A stretch of DNA of 64,000 nt, from NCBI GenBank assembly GCA_965232165.1, contig CBDDOY010000001.1, forward strand, positions 62,001 to 126,000, read 5' to 3'. The stretch's first letter is position 1, and every line of letters starts with the position of its first letter. A model generated the notes under the pieces. It worked only from the letters and a program-made list of their open reading frames with translations, did no database searches and was not told the origin of the DNA. Source of the DNA: UBA2779 sp965232165. GTDB taxonomy: Bacteria > Spirochaetota > Spirochaetia > DSM-2461. The position numbers and the translations under genes were made by a program. Positions 17,292 to 26,788 of the stretch are shown here, piece after piece.

Positions 17292-19652
17292 ATGATTAAT
17301 CAGCGCAATGGCAGCAGGGTGTCTCCCCAGCACAAGAACCTGCCTCAGCATTATTTCAGAATTCTGAAAGGGATCTCCGATTCAAAGCTTCTACGTCGAG
17401 TTTTAGCGGGAAGCCATAAGCGTATCGTCAAGGAAAGGACTGAGTCTGAAACGAAACCCTGTTTACTGGAGGTGCATCCCAACAAAGATGAGGGCAGTGA
17501 TTGGCGGGAACTTCTAAAAAAGGCCAAGGAGGAAGGCGGTAAGATTAGCAAAGGGAAATTCCGGTTTTCATTTTGGTATGTCATTTTGATTGTACTCATC
17601 ATCAGCCTGGTCAATGTGTTCTTGTTTCGAGGTTCGGACAACACTGTCGCCTATAGCGAATTCAAGGATCTCATCGCCAGGGGATACATCAAGGAAGTGC
17701 ATTTCTCCAACAGATCCTTGATTGGTTATTCCTTCTTGAGATCAGCCCTCGAAAACCAGAACACCATCGGCCGGTACTTGCAGGACGGTTTTGGCCCCGC
17801 CGGAAACTCTGACGGCGGAATGCAGAGCTGGAAAACAGAACGTATTGAGGGAGATCCGTCTCTTCTGCCTCTCATGGAGCAGATGCAGATTGTTTTTCTA
17901 GCCGTTCCTGAACGCAATAACTACATCCTTGAACTGCTTCTCCGCATGGTGCTCCCCATGATTTTACTGCTGGCTGTCTGGCGCTTCATGGCACGCCGTT
18001 TCGGCGGACTCGGTGGATCAAACGTGATGAGCTTTGGTCAGAATAATGCGAAAATCGTCGCCGAAAAGGATTTGACCACCCGCTTCGCTGATGTTGCCGG
18101 CTGTGACGAAGCCAAGGATGAGTTGGTGGAAATAGTGGAATTTTTGAAATTCCCCTCTAAGTATACGAACATCGGCGGCAAAATTCCCAAGGGGGCACTC
18201 CTCGTAGGACCGCCAGGCACGGGAAAAACCCTGCTAGCCCGCGCAGTGGCGGGTGAAGCGGAGGTCACGTTCTTCAGGATGTCTGGCGCCGATTTTGTTG
18301 AGATGTTTGTCGGAGTAGGAGCGGCCCGAGTGAGAGATATCTTCAAGCAGGCCAGGGAAAAAGCTCCATGCATTATCTTCATCGACGAACTGGATGCCAT
18401 CGGCAAGAGCCGGTCGGGAACGCTGAGCACCAACGACGAGAGGGAACAGACTCTGAATCAACTCCTAGTGGAGATGGATGGATTTGATTCCACCAGCGGA
18501 GTAATCCTCCTGGCAGCGACCAATAGGCCGGAGGTTCTTGATCCGGCACTTCTCAGGCCGGGACGTTTCGACCGGCAGGTCGTCGTTGACAAACCCGATC
18601 AGATGGGCAGGGAGGCGATTCTCCGCATCCATTCCGCCGAGGTGAAACTCGACGAAGGTCTGGATATCAGCGAGGTATCCAAGGCCACCGCCGGATTGGC
18701 CGGCGCGGATCTGGCTAATATCGTTAACGAGGCGGCCCTGCTTGCGGTGCGCTCCGGGCGCGACCGAGTCACTAGGCAGGACTTCTTTGAGGCCATAGAG
18801 AAAACGGCCATTGGTCTGGAAAAAAAGAACAAACTTCTCAACCCTCACGAGCGGGAAGTCACCGCCTATCACGAGACGGGGCACGCACTGGTAAACGTCT
18901 TCACCCCGAATCAGCACCTTGTGAAAAAGATTACCATCGTGCCCCGAGGCTACGGCGTGATGGGATATATGCTGCCGGTTCCTGAAGAAGAGCGCTCCTT
19001 CCAGACCAGGGAGGAGCTGCTGGGACGCATCGATGTGGCACTGGGCGGCCGAGCCGCCGAAGAAATCATCTACGGCACGGTGTCCACCGGCGCGGGAAAC
19101 GACATAGTCCAGGCCACTGACATCGCCAGAGCGATGATAACGAGACTGGGGATGAGCGGCAAATTCGCCAACGTGTCTCTCGACAAGAGAGGCAGCAGCT
19201 TTCTCGGCGTCAATGACAATCCCTACGGACAGACGAAGGAGTATTCGGAAGATACCCAACGCTACGTAGATCAGGAAATAACAAAGATTATGGCCGAACG
19301 CTACGACAAGGTGCTAGCCTTGCTGAAGAAACATAGGAAGCTTCTGGAACTGATTACCAACCATCTGCTGGACAAAGAAACCATCGAACGCGAGGAGTTA
19401 ATGGATTTTATCGAGTCGGTCAAAGAAGGCAGAGCCGAATATCAAACACGCCAGGAGTCCGACCTCAAGCCATCGCCAAGAGCCAAGGCATCCGGCGAAG
19501 CACGCAATGAGGCCATTAAAGAACGAGTGGCCAAAAGACGGGCCGCCGAGCAAGAGGCCGCTGAAAAGGCCGCTGCCGAACAAGAAGCCGCCGAGCAAGA
19601 GGCCGCCGGAGAAGACAATGCGGCTCAAGACGCACCAAAGGAGGCGCCTTGA
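17292..19652 (+). CDS. ftsH: ATP-dependent zinc metalloprotease FtsH
   Basis: FtsH is a membrane-anchored AAA+ protease that degrades membrane and regulatory proteins. The 786-aa protein is longer than usual (about 640). It has an N-terminal cytoplasmic extension of about 90 residues, a first transmembrane segment at about 94-113, a periplasmic domain, a second segment at about 215-235, Walker A GPPGTGKT (about residue 308), Walker B IIFIDELDAIG, the SRH region and the zinc motif HETGH (about residue 526). The C-terminus is a low-complexity Ala/Glu/Lys tail. A short AT-rich leader with GAGG precedes the ATG. HflK and HflC, its usual membrane partners, lie 5 kb away. Confidence 0.96.
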   Translation: MINQRNGSRVSPQHKNLPQHYFRILKGISDSKLLRRVLAGSHKRIVKERTESETKPCLLEVHPNKDEGSDWRELLKKAKEEGGKISKGKFRFSFWYVILIVLIISLVNVFLFRGSDNTVAYSEFKDLIARGYIKEVHFSNRSLIGYSFLRSALENQNTIGRYLQDGFGPAGNSDGGMQSWKTERIEGDPSLLPLMEQMQIVFLAVPERNNYILELLLRMVLPMILLLAVWRFMARRFGGLGGSNVMSFGQNNAKIVAEKDLTTRFADVAGCDEAKDELVEIVEFLKFPSKYTNIGGKIPKGALLVGPPGTGKTLLARAVAGEAEVTFFRMSGADFVEMFVGVGAARVRDIFKQAREKAPCIIFIDELDAIGKSRSGTLSTNDEREQTLNQLLVEMDGFDSTSGVILLAATNRPEVLDPALLRPGRFDRQVVVDKPDQMGREAILRIHSAEVKLDEGLDISEVSKATAGLAGADLANIVNEAALLAVRSGRDRVTRQDFFEAIEKTAIGLEKKNKLLNPHEREVTAYHETGHALVNVFTPNQHLVKKITIVPRGYGVMGYMLPVPEEERSFQTREELLGRIDVALGGRAAEEIIYGTVSTGAGNDIVQATDIARAMITRLGMSGKFANVSLDKRGSSFLGVNDNPYGQTKEYSEDTQRYVDQEITKIMAERYDKVLALLKKHRKLLELITNHLLDKETIEREELMDFIESVKEGRAEYQTRQESDLKPSPRAKASGEARNEAIKERVAKRRAAEQEAAEKAAAEQEAAEQEAAGEDNAAQDAPKEAP

Positions 19653-21079
19653 ATTTCGACTGGACCTTTCTCATCGATATGAGCATAATCGGCGCTGCCC
19701 TGCTGTTGACCACGTGGATCAGAGCGAGAATACGCTTCTTTCAGCGTTATCTTGTTCCCAATGCGTTAACGGCTGGATTCATTCTCTTTCCGCTGTATAA
19801 CTGGGTATTCGGCCGCATTGGCATGGATACCGAGAATCTGAAAAACATCGTTTTCCACTTTCTCAATCTGTCCTTTATCGCCATGACCCTCAGGGTGAGT
19901 ATCGAAAAAAGACGTTCAAACAGGGATGTCTTCGCCACCAGTACCATGGTACTGAGTCAGTATGTAATACAGAGTTTCCTGGGAACCGTACTTACCATCA
20001 TCATGATCAAGACATTCTTCCCCAATCTCTTCCCGGGTTTCGGTCTGTTTGCCACACTCGGGTTTTCCCTGGGTCCCGGCCAAGCCTTCACCATAGGCAC
20101 CGGATGGGAGACGATGGGCTTTGAAGGACTGGGAAGTGTTGGACTGACCTTTGGCGCTCTGGGTTTTATCTGGGCATGTTTCGGCGGTATTTTCCTGGTG
20201 AATCTAGGAATACGGAAGGGCTGGATATCACGGGAGGAACTGACGCGGTTCAACAAAGACAATGTCAAGTCGGGGCTGCTTAACAGGGGTGAGACCGGTG
20301 ACTATTCGAAGATAAGAAATATCACCAATCCCGAGGCCATTGATCCAATGAGTTTTTCGTCGGCATTGGTTTTCTTCACCTATCTCTTATCTTTCCTGGG
20401 AATGAAGGGCATATCCGCTCTCCTCGCACTCATCGGTAGTAACGGGGTCCAGTTGGCCACTAATCTTTGGGGCATTATGTTCATTTTCTGCGGTTTGACG
20501 GCTATGGCGGTGAAATCTGTGCTAAGGGCTGTCCGGATAGAATACGTGATCGACAACCACCGCATGTCAAGGATCAGCGGCTTCAGCGTGGACTTCATGG
20601 TGGCAGCGGCCATCGCAGCCATCAGCGCCGCCGTCATCACCCACTATCTGGTTCCTCTCCTCATCATCGCAGGCATGGTAGGGTTAGCTACCACCTTTAG
20701 CCATATCTGGCTGTCGAGCCGTGTGTTTCAGGACCATGTCTTCTTCCGAGCCATCTTAGTCTACGGCGCCGCGACCGGCACTCTGCCTACGGGACTCGCA
20801 CTCCTGCGCATCATTGACCCCCAGTTGGAAACTCCGGCGAGCCGGGATTTCATGCTCTCGGCGGGTTTCACCTTCCTGATGGCCATTCCCATACTGCTTA
20901 CGGCCAACCTGCCGGCGATGGGCGCCTTGAAGGGCTCCCTTACACCCACTTATCAGGTTTTGGGGCTATATGCCCTCTACATCGTCGCCTGTGCAGCCGC
21001 CTATATTCTGCTCTCCGGACGCCGCCGGTTCAAGGATTACACGGCGATTTGGTTCCGTCGGCATCATTCCGGTTCCTGA
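19649..21079 (+). CDS. gltS: Sodium/glutamate symporter
   Basis: GltS imports glutamate with sodium across the inner membrane. The 476-aa protein has ten or more hydrophobic segments and the family features NALTAGFILFPLYNWVFG, LGFSLGPGQAFTIGTGWETM and GALGFIWACFGGIFLVNLGI, plus a second inverted-repeat half after a loop near residue 215. It starts with TTG at 19649 inside the ftsH stop (TTGA overlap) behind GGAGG, so translation is coupled to ftsH. Its 3' end overlaps the convergent MFS gene by 16 bases. Confidence 0.9.
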   Translation: MNFDWTFLIDMSIIGAALLLTTWIRARIRFFQRYLVPNALTAGFILFPLYNWVFGRIGMDTENLKNIVFHFLNLSFIAMTLRVSIEKRRSNRDVFATSTMVLSQYVIQSFLGTVLTIIMIKTFFPNLFPGFGLFATLGFSLGPGQAFTIGTGWETMGFEGLGSVGLTFGALGFIWACFGGIFLVNLGIRKGWISREELTRFNKDNVKSGLLNRGETGDYSKIRNITNPEAIDPMSFSSALVFFTYLLSFLGMKGISALLALIGSNGVQLATNLWGIMFIFCGLTAMAVKSVLRAVRIEYVIDNHRMSRISGFSVDFMVAAAIAAISAAVITHYLVPLLIIAGMVGLATTFSHIWLSSRVFQDHVFFRAILVYGAATGTLPTGLALLRIIDPQLETPASRDFMLSAGFTFLMAIPILLTANLPAMGALKGSLTPTYQVLGLYALYIVACAAAYILLSGRRRFKDYTAIWFRRHHSGS

Positions 21080-22242
21080 TGAAAGCGGGTGGTCTTTCGC
21101 AGGCATTCCAGTAGAAACAGCACCAGAAGAACGAGTGTCATGACCGGGGCAACGATAAAACTCATCCGAAGACCAGCCAAGTCACCGATAACACCCATCA
21201 GGAAGCTGGAACCGCTGTAGCCGAGTATGCCGAAACAGGATAGAAAGGACATCACCATGGTGTGATCGGCACCCGGCATCCTGCGCACCGTATAGGTTTG
21301 TTCACATGGCCATAGCGGGGCGATGACGAAACCAATGAACAGCATCAGGACATAGAGGACAGGAAGACTATGGACGAAGAAGAATCCGGCGCTCGACAGG
21401 AGGATGGCGGCCATACATAGGATCAAGAACCTCCTCAGGCCGAAGAGGAGCATGATTCTGCTTGCCAGAATACGCCCTAGGACCATGCCTGCCGCAAAGA
21501 GTATTATCCCCAGAGCGCCTGAGCGTGCCAGTGTTCCGAATTCCCATTGAATATAACTGACGGTCCAGAAGGCGAAGGCGCCTTCCACGGCTCCCGAAGC
21601 GAAAAGGACGAATCCCATGATCCAGAACAGGGGTTCGGAAAAGACCTCTCCCGCATGGGAAAAATCTGCCCTGGAAACAGGCAAAGAAACACGCCTGCGC
21701 GGAGGATACAGCACACCGACAATGAAACATACCGCGGCGATGAACACGAATCCCCATCGCCAAGACAATCCACGGGACAGTATTTCACCGATGATTATGG
21801 TGCCGAAGATGATGCCGAAAGGCCAGGCAGCCTGGAGAAGGAGCTGACTGGAGCCGGCATCTCCGGGGTGAATATCTTCTACCAATGGTGTAAGAAGCGC
21901 TTCGGCCACCCCCTGCCCCAAGGCGATGACGATCATGGTCAGCATGGCCGAAAGATAGCTGTGGGTGCGGGTGAAAAGCAGCAATCCGCAGGCGAGCAGC
22001 CACAGAGACCAGCGCAACAGCCGAATCTTGCCTAGTAGGGCGCCGATGGGAATCGAGAGGAGAAGGGCCGTGAAAATAGATATGGAGCTTACCAGACTCA
22101 AGGCGCCGGCCTGTGCGAGACTGAGGCCGAACTCCGTAGTGATGGCTACGAGACTGACGGGAATGACAACGGTTGAGGCTGCATAGGAGAATAAGTTGAG
22201 GTGGGAGGCGGCGGCGAGTTGACGCCGGATACGGACGGTCAT
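21064..22242 (-). CDS. Major facilitator superfamily transporter
   Basis: The 392-aa protein is almost entirely hydrophobic and is predicted to have twelve spans. MFS-type features are the loop IPIGALLGKIRLLRWSLW between spans 2 and 3, the mid-protein break after LYPPRRRVSLPVSR, and the repeat loop LGRILASRIMLLFGLRRF in the second half. No substrate signature is recognisable. It lies three bases downstream of glgX and could export or import a sugar, but this is only positional inference. The gene overlaps the end of gltS tail to tail. Confidence 0.85.
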   Translation of the reverse strand: MTVRIRRQLAAASHLNLFSYAASTVVIPVSLVAITTEFGLSLAQAGALSLVSSISIFTALLLSIPIGALLGKIRLLRWSLWLLACGLLLFTRTHSYLSAMLTMIVIALGQGVAEALLTPLVEDIHPGDAGSSQLLLQAAWPFGIIFGTIIIGEILSRGLSWRWGFVFIAAVCFIVGVLYPPRRRVSLPVSRADFSHAGEVFSEPLFWIMGFVLFASGAVEGAFAFWTVSYIQWEFGTLARSGALGIILFAAGMVLGRILASRIMLLFGLRRFLILCMAAILLSSAGFFFVHSLPVLYVLMLFIGFVIAPLWPCEQTYTVRRMPGADHTMVMSFLSCFGILGYSGSSFLMGVIGDLAGLRMSFIVAPVMTLVLLVLFLLECLRKTTRFHQEPE

Positions 22243-22244
22243 TT

Positions 22245-24350
22245 TTATCGTTCTCCGACAATCACCGCCGTAGACCTCTTGCCGACGGTGTAGCCTCTCT
22301 CTGCTGCTATTGGCGACTCAAGTTCATTTTCGACAATGTCCTTTGGTGATTCCAAAGACGTGTCCACGATACGATACCAGCTAAAACCGGCAAGTGGCGA
22401 CGGCAGAGTGAAATGTACCGCCCGGTCGGTCGAGTTAAAACAGATGACTATGTCCGCCGGGCGGCTAATCTCTTCCCTGCTGCCGTCGATACGCAGAGCG
22501 AGGATATTCTCTGCCCTGTTCCAATCAAGCGCCCTGCCTTGTTTGTCAAACCATTCAATATCGGTCACTCCCTCAGCGTTGCGGTCTTTTCCCTCAAAGA
22601 ATTCTCGGCGATGAAGGGCCGAATGCCTCTTCCTAAATGCGATAATAAGGCGGGCGAATCGATGGATTTCCGCATAACGGTCGAGATTGTCGAAATCATA
22701 CCAGGATATCTCATTATCCTGACAATAAGCGTTGTTGTTGCCTCGCTGACTGCGCCGGAACTCGTCGCCGCCGAGTATCATGGGTGTTCCTATGGACAGG
22801 AGCAGGGTGGTCCAATAGTTCTTAATCATTCGGGAGCGAATTCTCAGTATGGACTTGTTTTTACTTTCTCCTTCGATGCCCCAGTTAGCACTGAGATTAT
22901 AGTTTGAGCCGTCCCCATTGTTTTCTCCGTTGTCTTCGTTGTGTTTCTCATTATAGCTCACCAGATCTGCGAGGGTGAATCCATCGTGAGCGGTGATGTA
23001 ATTGACGCTGTGGTATGGCTTCCTGCCTGATTGGAGGTAGAGGTCGGAACTGCCGCTCACTCTGGTGGCAAATGCCCGGATCATACCCTGGTTTCCCAGC
23101 CAGAAGGCCCTTGCATCATCGCGGAACCGATCATTCCATTCCGCCCAGCGGCTATGGTGGAAGCAGCCGGTGTGATAGGCGCCGCCCGCATCCCAGGGCT
23201 CGGCGATGAGCTTTGTATCGCCGAGTATGGCATCTTCGGAGATGGCTTCGATAATCGGGGCATTGTCCAAGATTTGGCCCTCCCCGTCCCGGGCCATGAC
23301 CGAGGCAAGATCGAAACGGAAGCCATCCACATGCATCTCCTGCACCCAGTAGTGCAGGCAGTCAATGATGAAACTCATCACCGCCGGATGATTGCAGTTC
23401 ATGGTGTTGCCGCATCCGGAATAATTCGTATAGAAGCGTTTATCCGACTCCAGAATATAATACACCGTGTTATCCAATCCCCTGAAAGAGAAAACCGGAC
23501 CGTCATGGCTGCCCTCTCCGGTGTGATTGAAAACCACATCGAGTATAACCTCGATGCCGGCCTTGTGCAGTTCCCTTACCATGGTTTTAAACTCCTTCAC
23601 CTGGTTGGTGCCCCTGTCCGACACGGCATAGCCGCCCTTAGGTGCGAAGAATGCCAAGGTGGAGTATCCCCAGTAATTGGTTTTCTCGTATTCATCTGTA
23701 TCGAATTCAAAGATGGGAAGAAATTCCAGGCTGGTAATTCCCAGTTCCTTGAAGTAGGGAATCATCTCCGTCACGGCATCATAGGTTCCGGGATGCCGGA
23801 TGCCAAAGCGTTTCTTTGCCGAGGGATGTCTGCTGAGACCCCTGACATGGGTCTCGTAAATGATGGTTTTCCGCAACGGGTAATTAAGCGGCCTGTCCCC
23901 CTGCCAATCGAATTCATCGTCGATGACGACACATTTCGGCATGACATCGCCGGTCCTGATGCGATTCATCTCTTTTTGCCGGGCCCAGGGGGGCCTGCCG
24001 GTCAGGGCTTTGCAGTAGGGGTCGATGAGGAGATCATCCTTATTATATCGCTGCCCCTGCTCCGCATCATCCGGACCGTCAACCTGATAGAGATAAAGCT
24101 GCCCCTCGCCAATCGCCTTGACAAAGATGTGCCAGCAGTCACCTGTTCTGTTAATCTTGGGATCAAGCGTCACGCGCCGGGAAGGTTGATCATCCTCGGC
24201 TCTATCAAATAACAGGAGGCTGACACCGGTCGCGTTCCTGGAGAAGAGGGCAAACTGCACCCCCTCGCCATGTATGACTGCTCCCAGAGTTGCAGGCTGA
24301 CTAGGTTTAAGCTGGAATTTTGCACCACGGCTATTGATTTGGTTAAACAT
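22245..24350 (-). CDS. glgX: Glycogen debranching enzyme, GlgX/isoamylase type
   Basis: This GH13 enzyme cleaves alpha-1,6 branches in glycogen or limit dextrins. The 701-aa protein has an N-terminal CBM48-like domain (QPATLGAVIHGEGVQFALFS), then the TIM-barrel motifs VILDVVFNHTGEGS, DGFRFDLASVMARDG (nucleophile Asp), IAEPWDAGG (acid Glu) and VNYITAHDGFTLADLVSYN. These are characteristic of GlgX. The gene starts at the ATG at 24350, just past a repeat-rich spacer. It is probably co-transcribed with the MFS gene. Confidence 0.93.
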   Translation of the reverse strand: MFNQINSRGAKFQLKPSQPATLGAVIHGEGVQFALFSRNATGVSLLLFDRAEDDQPSRRVTLDPKINRTGDCWHIFVKAIGEGQLYLYQVDGPDDAEQGQRYNKDDLLIDPYCKALTGRPPWARQKEMNRIRTGDVMPKCVVIDDEFDWQGDRPLNYPLRKTIIYETHVRGLSRHPSAKKRFGIRHPGTYDAVTEMIPYFKELGITSLEFLPIFEFDTDEYEKTNYWGYSTLAFFAPKGGYAVSDRGTNQVKEFKTMVRELHKAGIEVILDVVFNHTGEGSHDGPVFSFRGLDNTVYYILESDKRFYTNYSGCGNTMNCNHPAVMSFIIDCLHYWVQEMHVDGFRFDLASVMARDGEGQILDNAPIIEAISEDAILGDTKLIAEPWDAGGAYHTGCFHHSRWAEWNDRFRDDARAFWLGNQGMIRAFATRVSGSSDLYLQSGRKPYHSVNYITAHDGFTLADLVSYNEKHNEDNGENNGDGSNYNLSANWGIEGESKNKSILRIRSRMIKNYWTTLLLSIGTPMILGGDEFRRSQRGNNNAYCQDNEISWYDFDNLDRYAEIHRFARLIIAFRKRHSALHRREFFEGKDRNAEGVTDIEWFDKQGRALDWNRAENILALRIDGSREEISRPADIVICFNSTDRAVHFTLPSPLAGFSWYRIVDTSLESPKDIVENELESPIAAERGYTVGKRSTAVIVGER

Positions 24351-24372
24351 GTTGTGCCCTGAATAATTTCTA

Positions 24373-24579
24373 GGGTACCTCTAAAAAACAGTTCGTCAAC
24401 CTTAAGATTAGGAAGAAACCTCTTTTTTTCAGTTTTTTCTGTGAATTCCGGGCTTGTTTAGTGATTTCAGCCTGTTTTCAGGTTATTTTGGCTTCTGGCA
24501 CACATTCAGGGCACCTATCCCAAGGATTATCTCAAGGGCACCTCTAAAACCGAAAACGGGGTTTTTCAGAGATGCCCAT
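24373..24579. repeat. GGGCAC-ended repeat element with internal hairpin
   Basis: A stretch between glgX and hflC begins GGGTACCTCTAAAAAACAG and ends GGGTTTTTCAGAGATGCCC. The ends match the family B end type seen at 12.5 kb, but no family B core is present. Two more internal GGGCACCT sequences occur (24509 and 24536). The segment 24536-24579 forms its own inverted repeat (GGGCACCTCTAAAACC against its reversed copy). The whole may be several partial insertions. Confidence 0.6.
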
Positions 24580-24625
24580 AAGTTGAGATTCATTAGGCGG
24601 ACTCTGCCATGACACAGCAAGACGG

Positions 24626-25648
24626 TCAATCAATGTCATACAGATATCTGAAGAAATCCATATCGGTGCTCAACACCTTCTTCTGACCGGGGAGCACTTG
24701 CTGATAGGTTTCCAGGGCCTTCCAGAAGCTGTAGAATTCGGCATCGGCGTTGTAGGCCTCGGCATAGATACGCGCCGCCTCGGCATCGCCATCGGCCCGG
24801 ATCAGGGCGGCCCTTGTTTCGGCTTCGGTCAGTTTGATATCACGGTCTCTGTTCAGTCTTCCTAACCATTCGGCCTTTAACCCGTTTCCATCGGAGCGAT
24901 AACCGGTCGCCACCTTCTGCCGCTCAGAGATCATCCTGTCGTACACCGATTGGGTCAGATCGTCGGAATACCGAATCTGCCGTATGACCACGTCCAGAAG
25001 ATCAATGCCGTACTCGGGCATGGAAGACTGGGAGCGGCTGAGCATCTCGGTGGAGAGGGCCTTGCGTCCGTGCAATATGGGGGCGAAGGCGCTTTCCAAA
25101 ATATTGGTCGTACCGCCTTCTTCGGTATTTGCCGATACGCCCAATGCCCTGTTTTCGGCAGCCGCATCGGCGGCGGCCTGAGCCTCGGTTTGGAAATCCA
25201 GTATCACGTTTTCAGATTCCAGGATGATGTTCGTCGAACGCACCGATTCGGTGAGCGGATACTGCGATACAACGGTGCGGACGGCCGATTCGATGACATT
25301 ATCCAGCCGCGCATAGGCCTGATCCATAACATTGACCCGCTGATAGAAGACCTCCGGTGCGACAATGCGCCAGCGGGCGGACGTATCCACCCAGATGTAC
25401 TGGTTTTCACTGGTGGGCATGCGCTGAGGCTCGCCGTCCCAGGAGAGTATCTTCTTGGAATAGCGGGTGATTTGATCTATGGCCGGAACCTTGAATTTCA
25501 ATCCGGCCTCGGTATGCACCGCAACGATGCGCCCGAAACGTGTGACAACGGACTGCTCTCCCTCCGACACGATGAAAAACGGCTTGAGCATAATAAACAG
25601 TATGGCGACGATTATTACAGGCATGAAGGTTTTTATAAGCTTATTCAT
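24626..25648 (-). CDS. hflC: FtsH modulator HflC
   Basis: HflC is an SPFH-domain membrane protein that with HflK forms a cage around FtsH. The start is the ATG at 25648 (MNKLIKTFMPVIIVAILFIM), behind GGAGAG; a longer frame extends into hflK and is rejected. The 340-aa protein has one N-terminal span and the SPFH/Band 7 domain (EGEQSVVTRFGRIVAVHTEA, LDNVIESAVRTVVSQYPLTE). It also has a coiled-coil region with RDRDIKLTEAETRAALIRAD and the HflC-typical end EFYSFWKALETYQQVL. It follows hflK by one base. Confidence 0.93.
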   Translation of the reverse strand: MNKLIKTFMPVIIVAILFIMLKPFFIVSEGEQSVVTRFGRIVAVHTEAGLKFKVPAIDQITRYSKKILSWDGEPQRMPTSENQYIWVDTSARWRIVAPEVFYQRVNVMDQAYARLDNVIESAVRTVVSQYPLTESVRSTNIILESENVILDFQTEAQAAADAAAENRALGVSANTEEGGTTNILESAFAPILHGRKALSTEMLSRSQSSMPEYGIDLLDVVIRQIRYSDDLTQSVYDRMISERQKVATGYRSDGNGLKAEWLGRLNRDRDIKLTEAETRAALIRADGDAEAARIYAEAYNADAEFYSFWKALETYQQVLPGQKKVLSTDMDFFRYLYDID

Positions 25649-25649
25649 T

Positions 25650-26657
25650 TTACTCTCCGGCTCCCGCTCCGATATTCTTAAGCGGAAGAAAATTCTCCAG
25701 GTTCTTGTCAATGAGATCGGTGTTTTCCTCATTGGCAAACACCTTGGCCAGCGTCTCATAATAGAGTCGTTCACGAGTCACCCGAGGCGAACGCCGGTAC
25801 TCCTGAAGTATGGCCTGGAACATTGCCACCTCGGCCTTGGCGTAGTTGATACGGGCCTGCCTGTAGCCCTCCGCCTCGGCCATCATCTGCTTGGCCTCGC
25901 CCTCAATACGGGGTATTTCGGCGTAATAGGCCTGTTCGCCCTCGTTGATAAGACGTTCCCTGTCCTGGGTGGCCTTGTTTACGTCTTCAAAGGCATCCTG
26001 AACCTCCCCCTTGGGCGGCTCAACCTGCTGCAGCTTCACTTCAGTGATGCTCACGCCGAGTTCATAGAGATCGAGCGTATCCTGAATCATCTGCTTGCTG
26101 AGGTATTCGATAGTGTCCTTCTCCGTGCTGATAACATCCAGAATAGCCCTGTCTCCCACCAGGCCATTCACCACTGACTGAGTGACATCACGGAGGGTCT
26201 TGTCCCTGTTGTCTTCGGTGCGGGTTCCCGCTATCCGGCTGTTATCTACATGGAAGAGCCATGCCCGCGGATCGGTGATGCGATACTCGATGATCCAGGT
26301 GACATCAACGATGTTGAGATCGCCCGTGAGCATCTCGGATTCGTGTGAGTAGTCCCTCTGATCATAGGTGGTGGTGACTCCGGCCTGCACCGTTCGAAAA
26401 CCGAACTGCTTCGAGAGCACTACCTGGGGAACCTTGTACACCCTGTCGACATTGAAGGGCGCTTTGAAATGCAGACCCTCCGCAACCGTGGCATGGTAGC
26501 GGCCGAAACGCGAGACAACCCCGCGTTCGTTGGCATCCACCGTGTAAATACTCGATGCTGCGACTAAGCCGATAGCGGCTAGGACGACAATTCCAGCGAT
26601 GAGCCCATTGCCGATACGGCCCTGTGCCCTCTGAGGGGCAACTTTCTGCTCTGACAT
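25650..26657 (-). CDS. hflK: FtsH modulator HflK
   Basis: HflK is the partner of HflC. The start is the ATG at 26657 (MSEQKVAPQRAQGRIGNGLI), directly behind GGAGG. The 335-aa protein has a short cytoplasmic N-terminus, one span (about residues 17-39) and the Band 7 domain (VDANERGVVSRFGRYHATVA). The HflK signature VKLQQVEPPKGEVQDAFEDV lies in the middle, followed by a coiled coil (IPRIEGEAKQMMAEAEGYRQ). It is the first gene of the hflKC pair. Confidence 0.93.
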   Translation of the reverse strand: MSEQKVAPQRAQGRIGNGLIAGIVVLAAIGLVAASSIYTVDANERGVVSRFGRYHATVAEGLHFKAPFNVDRVYKVPQVVLSKQFGFRTVQAGVTTTYDQRDYSHESEMLTGDLNIVDVTWIIEYRITDPRAWLFHVDNSRIAGTRTEDNRDKTLRDVTQSVVNGLVGDRAILDVISTEKDTIEYLSKQMIQDTLDLYELGVSITEVKLQQVEPPKGEVQDAFEDVNKATQDRERLINEGEQAYYAEIPRIEGEAKQMMAEAEGYRQARINYAKAEVAMFQAILQEYRRSPRVTRERLYYETLAKVFANEENTDLIDKNLENFLPLKNIGAGAGE

Positions 26658-26788
26658 GAGACCTCCGCCATCACGGTACATGGTCTTGGGAATAGTATCA
26701 AGGACAGAGATTCCAAGGCTAACGCATGGTGAATTGTAACATTAACTGTCCGCGATAAAGAGGGCAAAAGAAGCCCCATGAGTTATTG
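26658..26788. other. hflK upstream region containing a 16-base shared sequence
   Basis: This stretch should hold the hflK promoter. A TACAAT -10-like hexamer is present, but no good -35 lies at the right distance. It also contains CCAAGGCTAACGCATG (26713-26728), which is identical to 54111-54126 upstream of the ISAs1 fragment. Confidence 0.4.

Noticed and set aside
18465..19259. 264-codon frame antisense to ftsH
   Set aside because: It is a long shadow frame over a strongly conserved gene, with low-complexity composition and no start signal.
23031..24212. 393-codon frame antisense to glgX
   Set aside because: It lies entirely opposite a complete glgX with all catalytic motifs, so it is a by-product of codon bias.
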